Shown piece after piece: positions 6,996 to 14,318 of a stretch of 17,000 nucleotides of DNA. This DNA comes from Campylobacterota bacterium (lineage in GTDB: Bacteria; Campylobacterota; Campylobacteria; Campylobacterales; Sulfurovaceae), in the NCBI GenBank assembly GCA_003646525.1, contig QMKU01000004.1:1-17000 (forward strand). The letters are read 5' to 3'. The notes beneath the pieces are model-generated. The model was not told the origin of the DNA, made no database searches, and was given only the letters and a program-made list of their open reading frames with translations. Positions within the stretch are counted from its first letter, which is position 1. Each line of letters opens with the position of its first letter. Made by a program: the position numbers and the translations under genes.

Positions 6996-7559
6996 ATGAA
7001 ACTATTTGATAAAAATAACCGTTTTAATGCTGCCAATCTTATCTCTTTTGGTAATATAGCAGCAGGGATCATCGCTATTTATTTTATTGTACAGGGTAAT
7101 TTTTTCGTAGCTATCGTCTTGGCTTGGATCGCAGGAGCATTGGATATAGCAGATGGAAAAGTGGCAAGAAAATATAATCTCTCGACAGAGTTTGGTGTAC
7201 AGCTTGATAGTTTTGCTGATTTTCTCTCTTTTGTTGTGATGCCTTCGTTTTTATTATTTTATGCTTTGCGGGGCGATGGAAGTCACTTGGGTTATGCAGG
7301 TGAAATCTTGATTGGTTTCATCTTCATTTTTTATGTTATTAGTGGATTGCGACGATTGATCGAGTTCAATCTCAAGGTAGATGCAGGAGAAGTAGCCAAG
7401 TATTTTGAGGGTGTACCTACTCCTCTAGGTGCGATACTGCTATGGATACTTTATCTTCTATATAGTTATACAGTGATCCCAAATCCATATCTGATAGCCG
7501 TGCTAGTGTTGGTTATAGCTTGGGCATTAAATAGTAAAATAAAGATAAAACATCCATAA
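6996..7559 (+). CDS. pssA: CDP-diacylglycerol--serine O-phosphatidyltransferase
   Basis: This is an integral membrane enzyme of the CDP-alcohol phosphatidyltransferase family, 187 residues. The full catalytic motif D-x2-DG-x2-AR-x8-G-x3-D-x3-D is present (DIADGKVARKYNLSTEFGVQ, then LDSFADF), binding two metal ions and the CDP-lipid. About six hydrophobic segments span the membrane. Phosphatidylserine synthase is the best assignment because of the overall sequence style (FNAANLISFGNIAAGIIAIY; EGVPTPLGA) and size. A phosphatidylglycerophosphate synthase is the main alternative. The start at ATG 6996 is preferred over an in-frame GTG at 6990 because the site ACGAGG (6985-6990) would overlap the latter. 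It is followed 12 bases later by mqnP and probably shares its transcript. No decarboxylase (psd) lies nearby. Confidence 0.86.
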   Translation: MKLFDKNNRFNAANLISFGNIAAGIIAIYFIVQGNFFVAIVLAWIAGALDIADGKVARKYNLSTEFGVQLDSFADFLSFVVMPSFLLFYALRGDGSHLGYAGEILIGFIFIFYVISGLRRLIEFNLKVDAGEVAKYFEGVPTPLGAILLWILYLLYSYTVIPNPYLIAVLVLVIAWALNSKIKIKHP

Positions 7560-7571
7560 GGAGAAAATATA

Positions 7572-8435
7572 ATGTCAAAGTATGATAAAATATTAGAGAA
7601 ATTCGATCAATTTTCAGAGTTAGTAATGTTTCAGCATACAGTTTTCTCTCTACCATTTATCTTTATATCTATGTTGGCTGCTGCTCATGGATGGTTTGGG
7701 TGGAAGCTGTTTTTTTTAGGCATTGTAGCAACAGTGACTGCAAGAAATTTTGCTATGGGTGTCAATAGATATCTTGATATGGATATTGATATTTTAAATC
7801 CACGCACCAAAAATAGACCTTCTGTTGACGGTCGCGTGAGTGAAAAACAGATGAAGATTTTTATTGTCAGTAATGCTCTACTATTTATCATAACGGCATT
7901 TTTTATAAATACACTATCATTTGTACTCTCTATACCTATACTAGCCATACTTGGAGCCTATACCTACTTCAAGCGTTTTAGTGCTGTTGCACATCTAGTT
8001 TTGGGGTTGAGTTTGGGTCTTGCACCTGTAGCTGGCGCTATTGCTGTGTTGGGCACGATCCCTCTTTGGTCTATATACTTAGGCGTAGGCGTTATGTTTT
8101 GGGTGGCTGGTTTTGATCTACTTTACTCACTCCAAGATATAGAGTTCGACAAGGCTCACGGTCTGCACTCTATACCCTCCAAGTTAGGTTCAAAAAAGAC
8201 GATGCTACTTGCTAGAGTCTCTCATACACTTGCTATTATCTTTTGGGGACTCTTCGTGGCACCATCAGGAGTAGGCAGTTTCGGTACTCTTGCAGTGATT
8301 GTGAGTACTATGCTATTGATCTATGAACACTATCTTGTCTCTGAAGATTTCACCAAGATCGACAAGGCTTTCTTTACTGTCAATGGCTATTTGGGATTTG
8401 TTTTTCTATTGATCATCGTTGCAGGTATGCTGTGA
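7572..8435 (+). CDS. mqnP: UbiA-family polyprenyltransferase, menaquinone biosynthesis (MqnP-like)
   Basis: The 287-residue membrane protein has about eight or nine hydrophobic helices and both aspartate-rich motifs of UbiA-type prenyltransferases: NRYLDMDID at 65-73, and DLLYSLQDIEFD at 182-193. The conserved NPRTKNRP follows the first motif. In Campylobacterota, menaquinone is made by the futalosine route, and the UbiA homologue in that lineage (MqnP) attaches the polyprenyl chain to the naphthoate product. The assignment to MqnP rather than UbiA rests on that lineage inference. AAGGAG lies nine bases before the ATG. The last bases overlap the next gene's GTG start by four (GTGA), which implies translational coupling with the glycosylase gene. 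Confidence 0.88.
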   Translation: MSKYDKILEKFDQFSELVMFQHTVFSLPFIFISMLAAAHGWFGWKLFFLGIVATVTARNFAMGVNRYLDMDIDILNPRTKNRPSVDGRVSEKQMKIFIVSNALLFIITAFFINTLSFVLSIPILAILGAYTYFKRFSAVAHLVLGLSLGLAPVAGAIAVLGTIPLWSIYLGVGVMFWVAGFDLLYSLQDIEFDKAHGLHSIPSKLGSKKTMLLARVSHTLAIIFWGLFVAPSGVGSFGTLAVIVSTMLLIYEHYLVSEDFTKIDKAFFTVNGYLGFVFLLIIVAGML

Positions 8436-9136
8436 CTATAGACCCCAGCTGGAGAGAAACACTACTATCCTCCTATGATCAACTCTCTCCATCCTATAGA
8501 GAGTATCTTCAATCAGACCAAAACTATTTTCCCAATAGTGAGAACTACTTTAATGCATTCAAGACTCTACCCAAAGATAAAGTACGATATATTCTCTTTG
8601 GTCAGGATCCATATCCTAGAGTAGAGAGTGCTATAGGGTATGCTTTTATCGATGGTAGAGTTGATGATATTTTTAGTGATAGTGGCTTGAGCAAAAGAGT
8701 TAATCGTGCTACTAGCCTCAGAAACTTTATCAAAATGGCATTAGTAGCCAGAGGTGATCTGGATGCAGGAGATACATCACGAGCTGCCATCAGCAGGGTA
8801 GAGAAAGATGGGCTTATCACCTATATAGATCAACTCAAAGATAACTTTGAACAAAATGGTGTACTTCTTCTCAATACAGCATTGGTATTTAGCTCCAAAG
8901 AGGAGAGTCGAAAACATATCAATGCCTGGAAGCCTTTTGTCGAAATGTTACTGTCGCATATGCAAGAGATCAACCCCTCACTGATCCTCTTTGGTACCCA
9001 TGCCAAGGCACTAAAAAAACTAACTAAAATCAAAAAATTTCCATCTATAGAGTTAGAACACCCCTACAATCATACCTTTATAACCAATAAAAATGCACTA
9101 AATCTCTTTGGTTCCATGAATCTGCTTGCAAAATAA
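8432..9136 (+). CDS. Uracil-DNA glycosylase superfamily protein, variant motifs
   Basis: The 234-residue protein has the UDG fold signature. GQDPYP at 57-62 supplies the water-activating Asp59, and AIGYAFIDG follows. LLLNTAL matches the UNG segment VLLLNT. The C-terminal leucine-loop motif, HPSPLS in classic UNG, is here HPYNHTFI starting at His210, so His is kept but the DNA-intercalating loop differs. It should remove uracil or another damaged base from DNA, but substrate range cannot be read from sequence. A central insert (about 83-115, rich in Arg, Asp and Ser) is not typical of classic UNG. It starts with GTG overlapping the mqnP stop, so it is probably translated with mqnP. A promoter for the downstream tRNA overlaps its end. 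Confidence 0.83.
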   Translation: MTIDPSWRETLLSSYDQLSPSYREYLQSDQNYFPNSENYFNAFKTLPKDKVRYILFGQDPYPRVESAIGYAFIDGRVDDIFSDSGLSKRVNRATSLRNFIKMALVARGDLDAGDTSRAAISRVEKDGLITYIDQLKDNFEQNGVLLLNTALVFSSKEESRKHINAWKPFVEMLLSHMQEINPSLILFGTHAKALKKLTKIKKFPSIELEHPYNHTFITNKNALNLFGSMNLLAK

Positions 9137-9154
9137 GGTGTTTTTCGCTAAAAT
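9125..9154 (+). promoter_or_regulatory. Probable promoter of tRNA-Arg
   Basis: TTGCAA at 9125-9130 and TAAAAT at 9149-9154 are spaced 18 bases apart, a good sigma-70 layout, with the tRNA beginning 19 bases after the -10 box. The -35 box lies inside the last codons of the glycosylase gene. Confidence 0.5.
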
Positions 9155-9172
9155 GCGGTTCTCACAAAATGT

Positions 9173-9249
9173 GCACTCATGGCTCAGCTGGATAGAGCAT
9201 CGGTTTGCGGTACCGAAGGTCACAGGTTCGAATCCTGTTGGGTGTACCA
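9173..9249 (+). tRNA. tRNA-Arg, anticodon GCG (reads CGC, and CGU by wobble)
   Basis: A full 77-base cloverleaf can be drawn. The acceptor stem GCACTCA pairs with TGGGTGT, with a G-U pair at 1-72. U8 is present. The D-stem is GCTC/GAGC with loop AGCTGGATA. The anticodon stem TCGGT/ACCGA closes the loop TTGCGGT. The variable loop is AGGTC. The T-stem ACAGG/CCTGT closes the loop TTCGAAT. The discriminator is A, and CCA is encoded. Loop positions 34-36 read GCG, giving arginine. A20 in the D-loop, C35 and A73 agree with known arginine identity elements. Most bacteria use tRNA-Arg(ACG), deaminated to inosine by TadA, for these codons, so G34 is notable. Confidence 0.93.
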
Positions 9250-9359
9250 CTGCTAAATCCCAATACAGAACAACTATGGCAAATTTAATACATCACTAAA
9301 GCTGATCTATCATCTGCAAATAATAACTTTACATATACTTATAGGAGCGTATTTTTAAA

Positions 9360-10358
9360 CTAATCTATTTGATGTTTTCGTCTAAATTCTTTCGGAGTCA
9401 CGCCTTTATGGTGTTTGAAAAATCGCCCTAGCTGTGAAGCTGTATCAACATTTAGATTCGATGCGATCTGGCTAATAGACAGAGTGCTATGGCAAAGCAG
9501 AAATTCTACCTCTTTGAGTATGCGTTTGTGAATATAGGTAAGGGCGCTGTTTCCAAGCGTCTGCTGTACAGTTTCACTAAGATGGTTGGGTGTAATATCT
9601 AGAAGTTCTGCATAGTCATAGACTCTCTTTTTCTCTTCAAAATGCTCTTCAATAAGAGAGAGATAACGAGAACATACCTGTTCTGCTTGTGTAATATTGT
9701 CTTTTTTGTGCAATTTCTCTTTTTCTCTTTGGAGCAAGTACAGCAGTTGATTGATATACATCTTCATCAGGTTTTGATATCCACTGCTTTTGATCCTAAA
9801 TTCGGCATTGATCTGTTCAAATATATCCAACACCTGTGCATAGAGACTACCATCCAATTGTACATTTTCTCCATAGAGTTGATGAAAAAAGAGCAGGGAA
9901 TCCAACATATATTTTGAGAGGTTATCTTCTGTGATAAAAGTTTTATCAAAAAGCAAAACAAAGGTTTTTGCACTTTTTGATGTATCTTCAAAAGAGAAAA
10001 GTGAGCCTGGATTGATGAGCTGAAGCGATCGGGGTTTGATAGTATAATGATATTGATCTACACTGCGTCTTGACTCACCCTTTAGACGCAATATGAGTGC
10101 ATAGCAATCAAACCGTATAGGCAGACCTTTGGATTGTGTCGACTCATCTTCTATCAATACTATACCCTCGGATATAAAACCGGGGGCATAGACATCCGTA
10201 CCAAAATTAGGATTTGGTTTAAGAAGATATTTGTACATTTTGATGGCTTCTTCTACATTTAGTAGTGAGTGTTCTGTTTTGATAATAACAATTTTATGTT
10301 TTGATATCATTTGCATACCTAATATTTCAATTTTTCTATAAGACCCAAGAAAATGCAT
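9360..10358 (-). CDS. AraC-family transcriptional regulator
   Basis: The 332-residue protein has a C-terminal AraC/XylS DNA-binding domain at about 235-330. Two helix-turn-helix units are visible (YDYAELLDITPNHLSETVQQ; ISQIASNLNVDTASQLGRFF), followed by the family's KHHKGVTPKEFRR ending. The N-terminal part (about 45-215) looks like an AraC-type cupin sensor, with IKPRSLQLINPGSLFSFEDT typical of the effector-binding barrel. The start at 10358 is chosen for the site CAGGGA five bases upstream; relatives often begin nearer Met41, so a start at 10238 is possible. It is transcribed divergently from the porin, with 76 bases between, so it may control that porin or itself in response to an unknown small molecule. 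The ligand cannot be told. Confidence 0.88.
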   Translation of the reverse strand: MHFLGSYRKIEILGMQMISKHKIVIIKTEHSLLNVEEAIKMYKYLLKPNPNFGTDVYAPGFISEGIVLIEDESTQSKGLPIRFDCYALILRLKGESRRSVDQYHYTIKPRSLQLINPGSLFSFEDTSKSAKTFVLLFDKTFITEDNLSKYMLDSLLFFHQLYGENVQLDGSLYAQVLDIFEQINAEFRIKSSGYQNLMKMYINQLLYLLQREKEKLHKKDNITQAEQVCSRYLSLIEEHFEEKKRVYDYAELLDITPNHLSETVQQTLGNSALTYIHKRILKEVEFLLCHSTLSISQIASNLNVDTASQLGRFFKHHKGVTPKEFRRKHQID

Positions 10359-10434
10359 ACTTTTCCCTGATTCTACTCTTTATATAATTAAAGAAAAATG
10401 TTACTCTATCTATTACAATAAAAAGGAGATTCCA
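10359..10434. promoter_or_regulatory. Divergent regulatory region between AraC regulator and porin
   Basis: This 76-base AT-rich gap must hold both promoters. TATAAT at 10383-10388 and TACAAT at 10414-10419 are possible -10 boxes for the porin gene. AAGGAG at 10423-10428 is its ribosome-binding site, six bases before the TTG start. No clear operator repeat was found. Confidence 0.45.
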
Positions 10435-11595
10435 TTGAAAAATAAAATTACAGCTTTTTTAGCAATGATGGTGTTGGCAACGACACTGAGTGCTATCGAG
10501 ATTAGTGAGTTTTCAGGTGATGCACGGTTTTATTATGGAGCAGATGATACCTATTACGGAGAACTGTTTGATAAAAATTATGCAACGGGGCAATTTGCTT
10601 TGGCTGTTGATCTTGATTTAAATGCCAGCAACAATGTCAAAGTCAATCTTGGCGCAACCCTCTTGACTACTTTGGGACTTGACGGTACACTATTTACTTA
10701 TGTCTACGCTGGTGGCACCTCCAAAGATCAGCTTTGGCTTGATGAAATTAATTTAGATATTGAACTGCTCGAAGAGACCCATGCTACTGTCGGTCGTCAG
10801 TATCTTTCATCCCCTATGCTCTATTCCATTGATTGGAATATCGTCAGTAATGCAATAGATGGTGTCTACTTGGTTGATGCACATATTCCGCAAACAAAAC
10901 TGATAGGGTTTTGGATGGGGCGTATTTGGAACAATGACTATAATGCAACAACGGATGATCTGAACATTGCAGGGAATTTTAAAACCTTTGGAGACAATGG
11001 AGCTTTTGGTGCAGGGGCAGAGACTAAGCTCATTCCGATGGTAACAGCTGAAGCTTGGTACTACAATGTCACAAGTGTATCCTCTGCACTCTGGTTGCAA
11101 GCGGAAGGCGAATCCAACGGGATAAGTCTGGGAGTGCAATATGCTTCACGCACACCAGATCAAAGTGACCGTACATCTGGCTATGCACTTCAAGCCAAAT
11201 ATGGTGCATCATGGTACAGTGTCAGCGCCGCATTTTCTCAGATAGGAGATAAAGGATCACTCAATCTCGTCAACTTGGCAGGCGTATATGGTGGAGGCAG
11301 TAAATCTCCACTCTATACAGAGGCATGGTGGAATTGGGGTTATGTCAGTGCGCCAGATACCACTTCGTATGCTCTCAAAGCAGAGGCCACCTTGAGCGAC
11401 TATTATCTGGGTGCCTACCTGACAACTACCAGCAATGATACCACTGATATCGATTCAACAGATTTCACCGTCAGCGCCAATAGATCTATCGGTGCACTCA
11501 ATCTAATGCTTGTTTATATCTATATTCAAAGAGATGATTACAATGAAGGAGAAGGCTATAATACACTTCAGGGGTATTTGACTTATAGCTTTTAA
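10435..11595 (+). CDS. Outer-membrane porin-like protein (OprD/Campylobacterota type)
   Basis: The 386-residue protein begins with a signal peptide (MKNKITAFLAMMVLATTLSA, cleaved before IEISEF). It continues as alternating short strands rich in aromatic and small residues (GDARFYYGADDTYYG; ALKAEATLSDYYLGAYLTTT) and ends in the aromatic-terminated strand LQGYLTYSF, the pattern recognised by the BAM machinery. It should form a beta-barrel channel in the outer membrane. The substrate is unknown. The TTG start is supported by AAGGAG six bases upstream and by the signal peptide beginning exactly there. The divergent AraC gene suggests inducible expression. It shares little visible sequence with the second porin at 12886, so the two are not recent duplicates. 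Confidence 0.8.
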   Translation: MKNKITAFLAMMVLATTLSAIEISEFSGDARFYYGADDTYYGELFDKNYATGQFALAVDLDLNASNNVKVNLGATLLTTLGLDGTLFTYVYAGGTSKDQLWLDEINLDIELLEETHATVGRQYLSSPMLYSIDWNIVSNAIDGVYLVDAHIPQTKLIGFWMGRIWNNDYNATTDDLNIAGNFKTFGDNGAFGAGAETKLIPMVTAEAWYYNVTSVSSALWLQAEGESNGISLGVQYASRTPDQSDRTSGYALQAKYGASWYSVSAAFSQIGDKGSLNLVNLAGVYGGGSKSPLYTEAWWNWGYVSAPDTTSYALKAEATLSDYYLGAYLTTTSNDTTDIDSTDFTVSANRSIGALNLMLVYIYIQRDDYNEGEGYNTLQGYLTYSF

Positions 11596-11765
11596 AATGA
11601 AAATTTTTTACCTTGAGCAGAACATTAAAATCAAACAGGATTATCTGCCATCGTCCCTAGGTAGTTCACACTTTTCCGTATTCTGGTGTTTGGGAGGTAT
11701 ATATTATTGGTATAGCATCAATATAAACTTTTAAACTCATTTTGCCCTCTTCCAACTATATATGG

Positions 11766-12741
11766 TTATATGGTGGATCTAAATAAGAATGTATCAATTA
11801 CTATAACATCTATCTCTTCTATCTCTTCTTGTCTCTCGAATGTGATCAAGAAGTAATTTTTTGAGAGTGAAGAGAAGTGATAAAAAGCTGCTATCTCTCG
11901 TTTTCTGGCTTGTTCGCTTTCCATAATATATGCTACTTGATAGAGTCTATTTTGACTATAAAAATCCACCTCTTTATTGTCTTTGAGATAAGTCAGGTTT
12001 TCATCTCTCCTATCTAGTATGTTAAAAAACCAATTCTCAAGTCTGATTCAATTATTTAAACTTCTATTGATACCTAAATTTAAAAAACCATTGTCGTTTA
12101 GATAGACTTTCTTTGCAGATTTTATCTGTTCTGTCAATTTTGTGTGGTAGTTGAAAATGGTAGTAAGTAGAAAGTTATCTTCAAAATAAAGAATATACTC
12201 TTTAGTGCTTTTGGCATCTATGTTGATTTTTTTGCAAGTTTTGTATAGTTTAGAGTAGAGGCTACATTTGATACAACATAGTAAAAAAGATCTTTGATAG
12301 CAGTGGAATTCTTTATATTGTATCTTGGGACTATATCTTTCAAGATAATATCTTCGGCAATGTTTTTCAGTATCTCTTTTTTGATCATATCATTATCGAT
12401 AGATATCACATCATAATACCCACCCCACTTCAGATACTCATCTTTTGCTCGTGCGATCTCTATTTTATTGGCGCTTTGCTCTATGGCTGTTTGGCTGTTT
12501 GGCTGTTTGGCAGGTTATCCCTTTGTAATTTAAAAACTCTATAAAGCTAAAACTATGAACTTGAAGTTTCAAGACTCTGCCAGTTAATACTGTAGCATAG
12601 CAAGTAGTGAAGAGTTCGAGTATGATCTGCTTGGCATCAAGATACAACAAAGCCCTATTTAGCTATCTCCCTAGGAGAATAATGGTCACACACAGACTCA
12701 TCTATCCAATGTGGATTATCTTCTACAAGAATTGATTCCAT
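11766..12741 (-). pseudogene. Decayed ATPase of the AAA + DUF4143 type
   Basis: Pieces of one protein can be read in order on the minus strand. The N-terminus MESILVEDNPHW starts at 12741 and stops at PREIAK. It continues in another frame as ALLYLDAKQII, which jumps directly to ELFTTCYATVLTGRVLKLQV and FSFIEFLNYKG. The region that should hold the Walker A and B motifs is deleted. The frame shifts at an 8-bp repeat (12484-12513) into EYLKWGGYYDVISIDND, and continues as KEILKNIAEDIILKDIVPRY through to NYTKLAKK, the DUF4143 core. It shifts again at an A7 run (about 12227-12233), reaches a TGA after SLNN, then ends with an intact-looking tail (KEVDFYSQNRLYQVAY to about 11766). Related proteins are common, poorly understood ATPases that vary between strains. 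Without P-loop residues it cannot act. Confidence 0.82.
12484..12513. repeat. 8-bp tandem repeat, three copies of GGCTGTTT
   Basis: TGGCTGTTTGGCTGTTTGGC and the following bases form three tandem copies of an octamer plus a partial one. They lie inside the DUF4143 ATPase pseudogene, exactly where its reading frame changes. One or four copies would join the two frames; the three present do not. Confidence 0.85.
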
Positions 12742-12828
12742 TTCAAAGAAAATTGCAAAAAAGTAGCTTAATTTTAAAAGAGAAGAGTCATTCTGCCTCA
12801 CTTCATCCTAATTTAACTCTTTTGGTAG

Positions 12829-12834
12829 TATGAT
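12829..12834 (+). promoter_or_regulatory. Possible -10 element of the porin gene at 12886
   Basis: TATGAT lies about 52 bases before the start codon in an AT-rich stretch (12770-12840). No convincing -35 box is seen. Placement is consistent with a promoter for the downstream porin, which would leave a short 5' leader. Confidence 0.35.
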
Positions 12835-12885
12835 TAATTGTTACCACTATACTTTCATCATAACCAAAAACAAGGAAGAGACCTC

Positions 12886-14208
12886 ATGAAAAAGACACTA
12901 CTTTCGCTTGTAACTGTTTCTGCTCTAGCAGTAACAGGTGCAAGTGCGAGCAACAGTTCGGAGATTAAAGCACTCAAAGCCAACATGGCAGAAATGAACA
13001 AAAAAATAGAAGCACTTGAAACAAAAGATGCAGAGACAAAAGAGTTAGCTGAAAAATATAAAAAAGCAACACCCGTTTTTGCTAAAACATCTAAATTAAA
13101 ATTTAGTGGTTTGCATTACCTAGGCTATGCATATACAAGTTATGCAGATGATTTCGTAACAGGAAGTGATCCTCTTGAACCTACAGATGATGGTGGTCGT
13201 TTCGAAACACGCCGTAACTATTTGCAGGTAAAGGCATATCTTTTTGAAGATCCAAAATCCTATATGCGTATAACTATGGACACATTTCAGGAAAATGATG
13301 AAGAGACTGGAGACGCACAGGGGAGCTGGCTCTTTAGACTGAAGTATGCATATATATGGCTAGACAACATAGCTCCTGATATATTACCTGGAACAGGTAT
13401 TGAGTTTGGTCAGGCTCACCGTCCTTGGATCGATTATGAAGAGCATAACTCATTCTTTTATCGTTCTGTATCAAAAGTTTTTCTTGAAGACAAGAATGCA
13501 GCAGACTTGACAAACTCGGCAGATATCGGGTTCAATATAAGAACAAAACTTCCTTATTTCTCATCCGAATTTGGAGTCTATAACGGTGAAGGCTACCATG
13601 CAGTTGAGCTTGGCGATGGTCTCTCGTTTGAATGGAGAACTACAGGTCACATACTCGGTACAGGCAAAACACAAAAAGATAATTTTACCACAGTAACATA
13701 CTGGGATGTCTCTTTCTTCGGTCAATACAATACAAATAATAATAAGTATTCTTATGTTGATGCATCAGGCTCAGAAGAGGGTCAAACTTATAAATTCTAC
13801 GGATTACATACAGTTTACAATCAGCCAGCATTTATGGTAGGTGCACAGTATGTACAATCTGACTTTGATTATGAAAATTCTGAAAAACCAGAGGATTCTT
13901 GGTACAAGAAAAATGGTAAAGGGTATTCCGCCCATGCTGTTGGTAGATTTGGTGGAGACTATGAGTATGAAGTTTTTGCTAGATATGACCACTGGGAACC
14001 AGAAAATGCTAATGACTTTGCAACGGATGGTGCTCTCAATACCTTTGAGACAGATAACTATATCTATGGTTTTGCATGGCAACAAAACAAGAACCTAAAG
14101 TGGCTCGTAAATGGCATCACCTATAAGGCAAAAGATGGTCTTAACTACAAAGGTGGTGACGCAAATGACTATACTAACATTATGTTGACTGCAGAAGTTC
14201 ACTGGTAG
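12886..14208 (+). CDS. Outer-membrane porin with N-terminal coiled coil
   Basis: The start at 12886 is chosen because GGAAGAG lies five bases upstream and a clean signal peptide follows (MKKTLLSLVTVSALAVTGAS). The frame is open from 12838 but has no site there. Residues about 24-60 form a heptad-like coiled coil (SEIKALKANMAEMNKKIEAL), the kind of periplasmic or peptidoglycan-associating stalk seen in trimeric porins. The rest (about 70-440) is a beta-barrel with aromatic-rich strands (LKFSGLHYLGYAYTSY; YLQVKAYLFEDPKSYMRITM) and ends TAEVHW, a terminal aromatic residue suited to BAM assembly. It is acidic overall and resembles phosphate-selective or general-diffusion porins. Substrate specificity cannot be told. 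It is a single-gene unit between the ATPase pseudogene and the SNF2 gene. Confidence 0.82.
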   Translation: MKKTLLSLVTVSALAVTGASASNSSEIKALKANMAEMNKKIEALETKDAETKELAEKYKKATPVFAKTSKLKFSGLHYLGYAYTSYADDFVTGSDPLEPTDDGGRFETRRNYLQVKAYLFEDPKSYMRITMDTFQENDEETGDAQGSWLFRLKYAYIWLDNIAPDILPGTGIEFGQAHRPWIDYEEHNSFFYRSVSKVFLEDKNAADLTNSADIGFNIRTKLPYFSSEFGVYNGEGYHAVELGDGLSFEWRTTGHILGTGKTQKDNFTTVTYWDVSFFGQYNTNNNKYSYVDASGSEEGQTYKFYGLHTVYNQPAFMVGAQYVQSDFDYENSEKPEDSWYKKNGKGYSAHAVGRFGGDYEYEVFARYDHWEPENANDFATDGALNTFETDNYIYGFAWQQNKNLKWLVNGITYKAKDGLNYKGGDANDYTNIMLTAEVHW

Positions 14209-14219
14209 TCTCTTACAGT

Positions 14220-14238
14220 GAGAGGAGGAGATCCTCTC
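14220..14238 (+). terminator. Possible terminator after the second porin
   Basis: GAGAGGA (14220-14226) pairs with TCCTCTC (14232-14238) around the five-base loop GGAGA, twelve bases after the porin stop. The T-run (TTAGTTTTTAG, 14255-14265) is separated from the stem, so intrinsic termination is plausible but not strong. Confidence 0.45.
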
Positions 14239-14318
14239 CCTCTTAAACTAATTTAGTTTTTAGCTGTGATAAGTATACTACTCTTTTGTGTAAATAGGTG
14301 ATAAATCAAGGAACTAAA

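Noticed and set aside
11597..11734. 45-codon plus-strand open frame after the first porin
   Set aside because: It has an ATG but no convincing ribosome-binding site, no recognisable motif, and lies in AT-rich sequence where such a frame is expected by chance.
12484..12513. Tandem octamers as a CRISPR-like array
   Set aside because: The units are directly adjacent without spacers and only eight bases long, so this is a simple tandem repeat.
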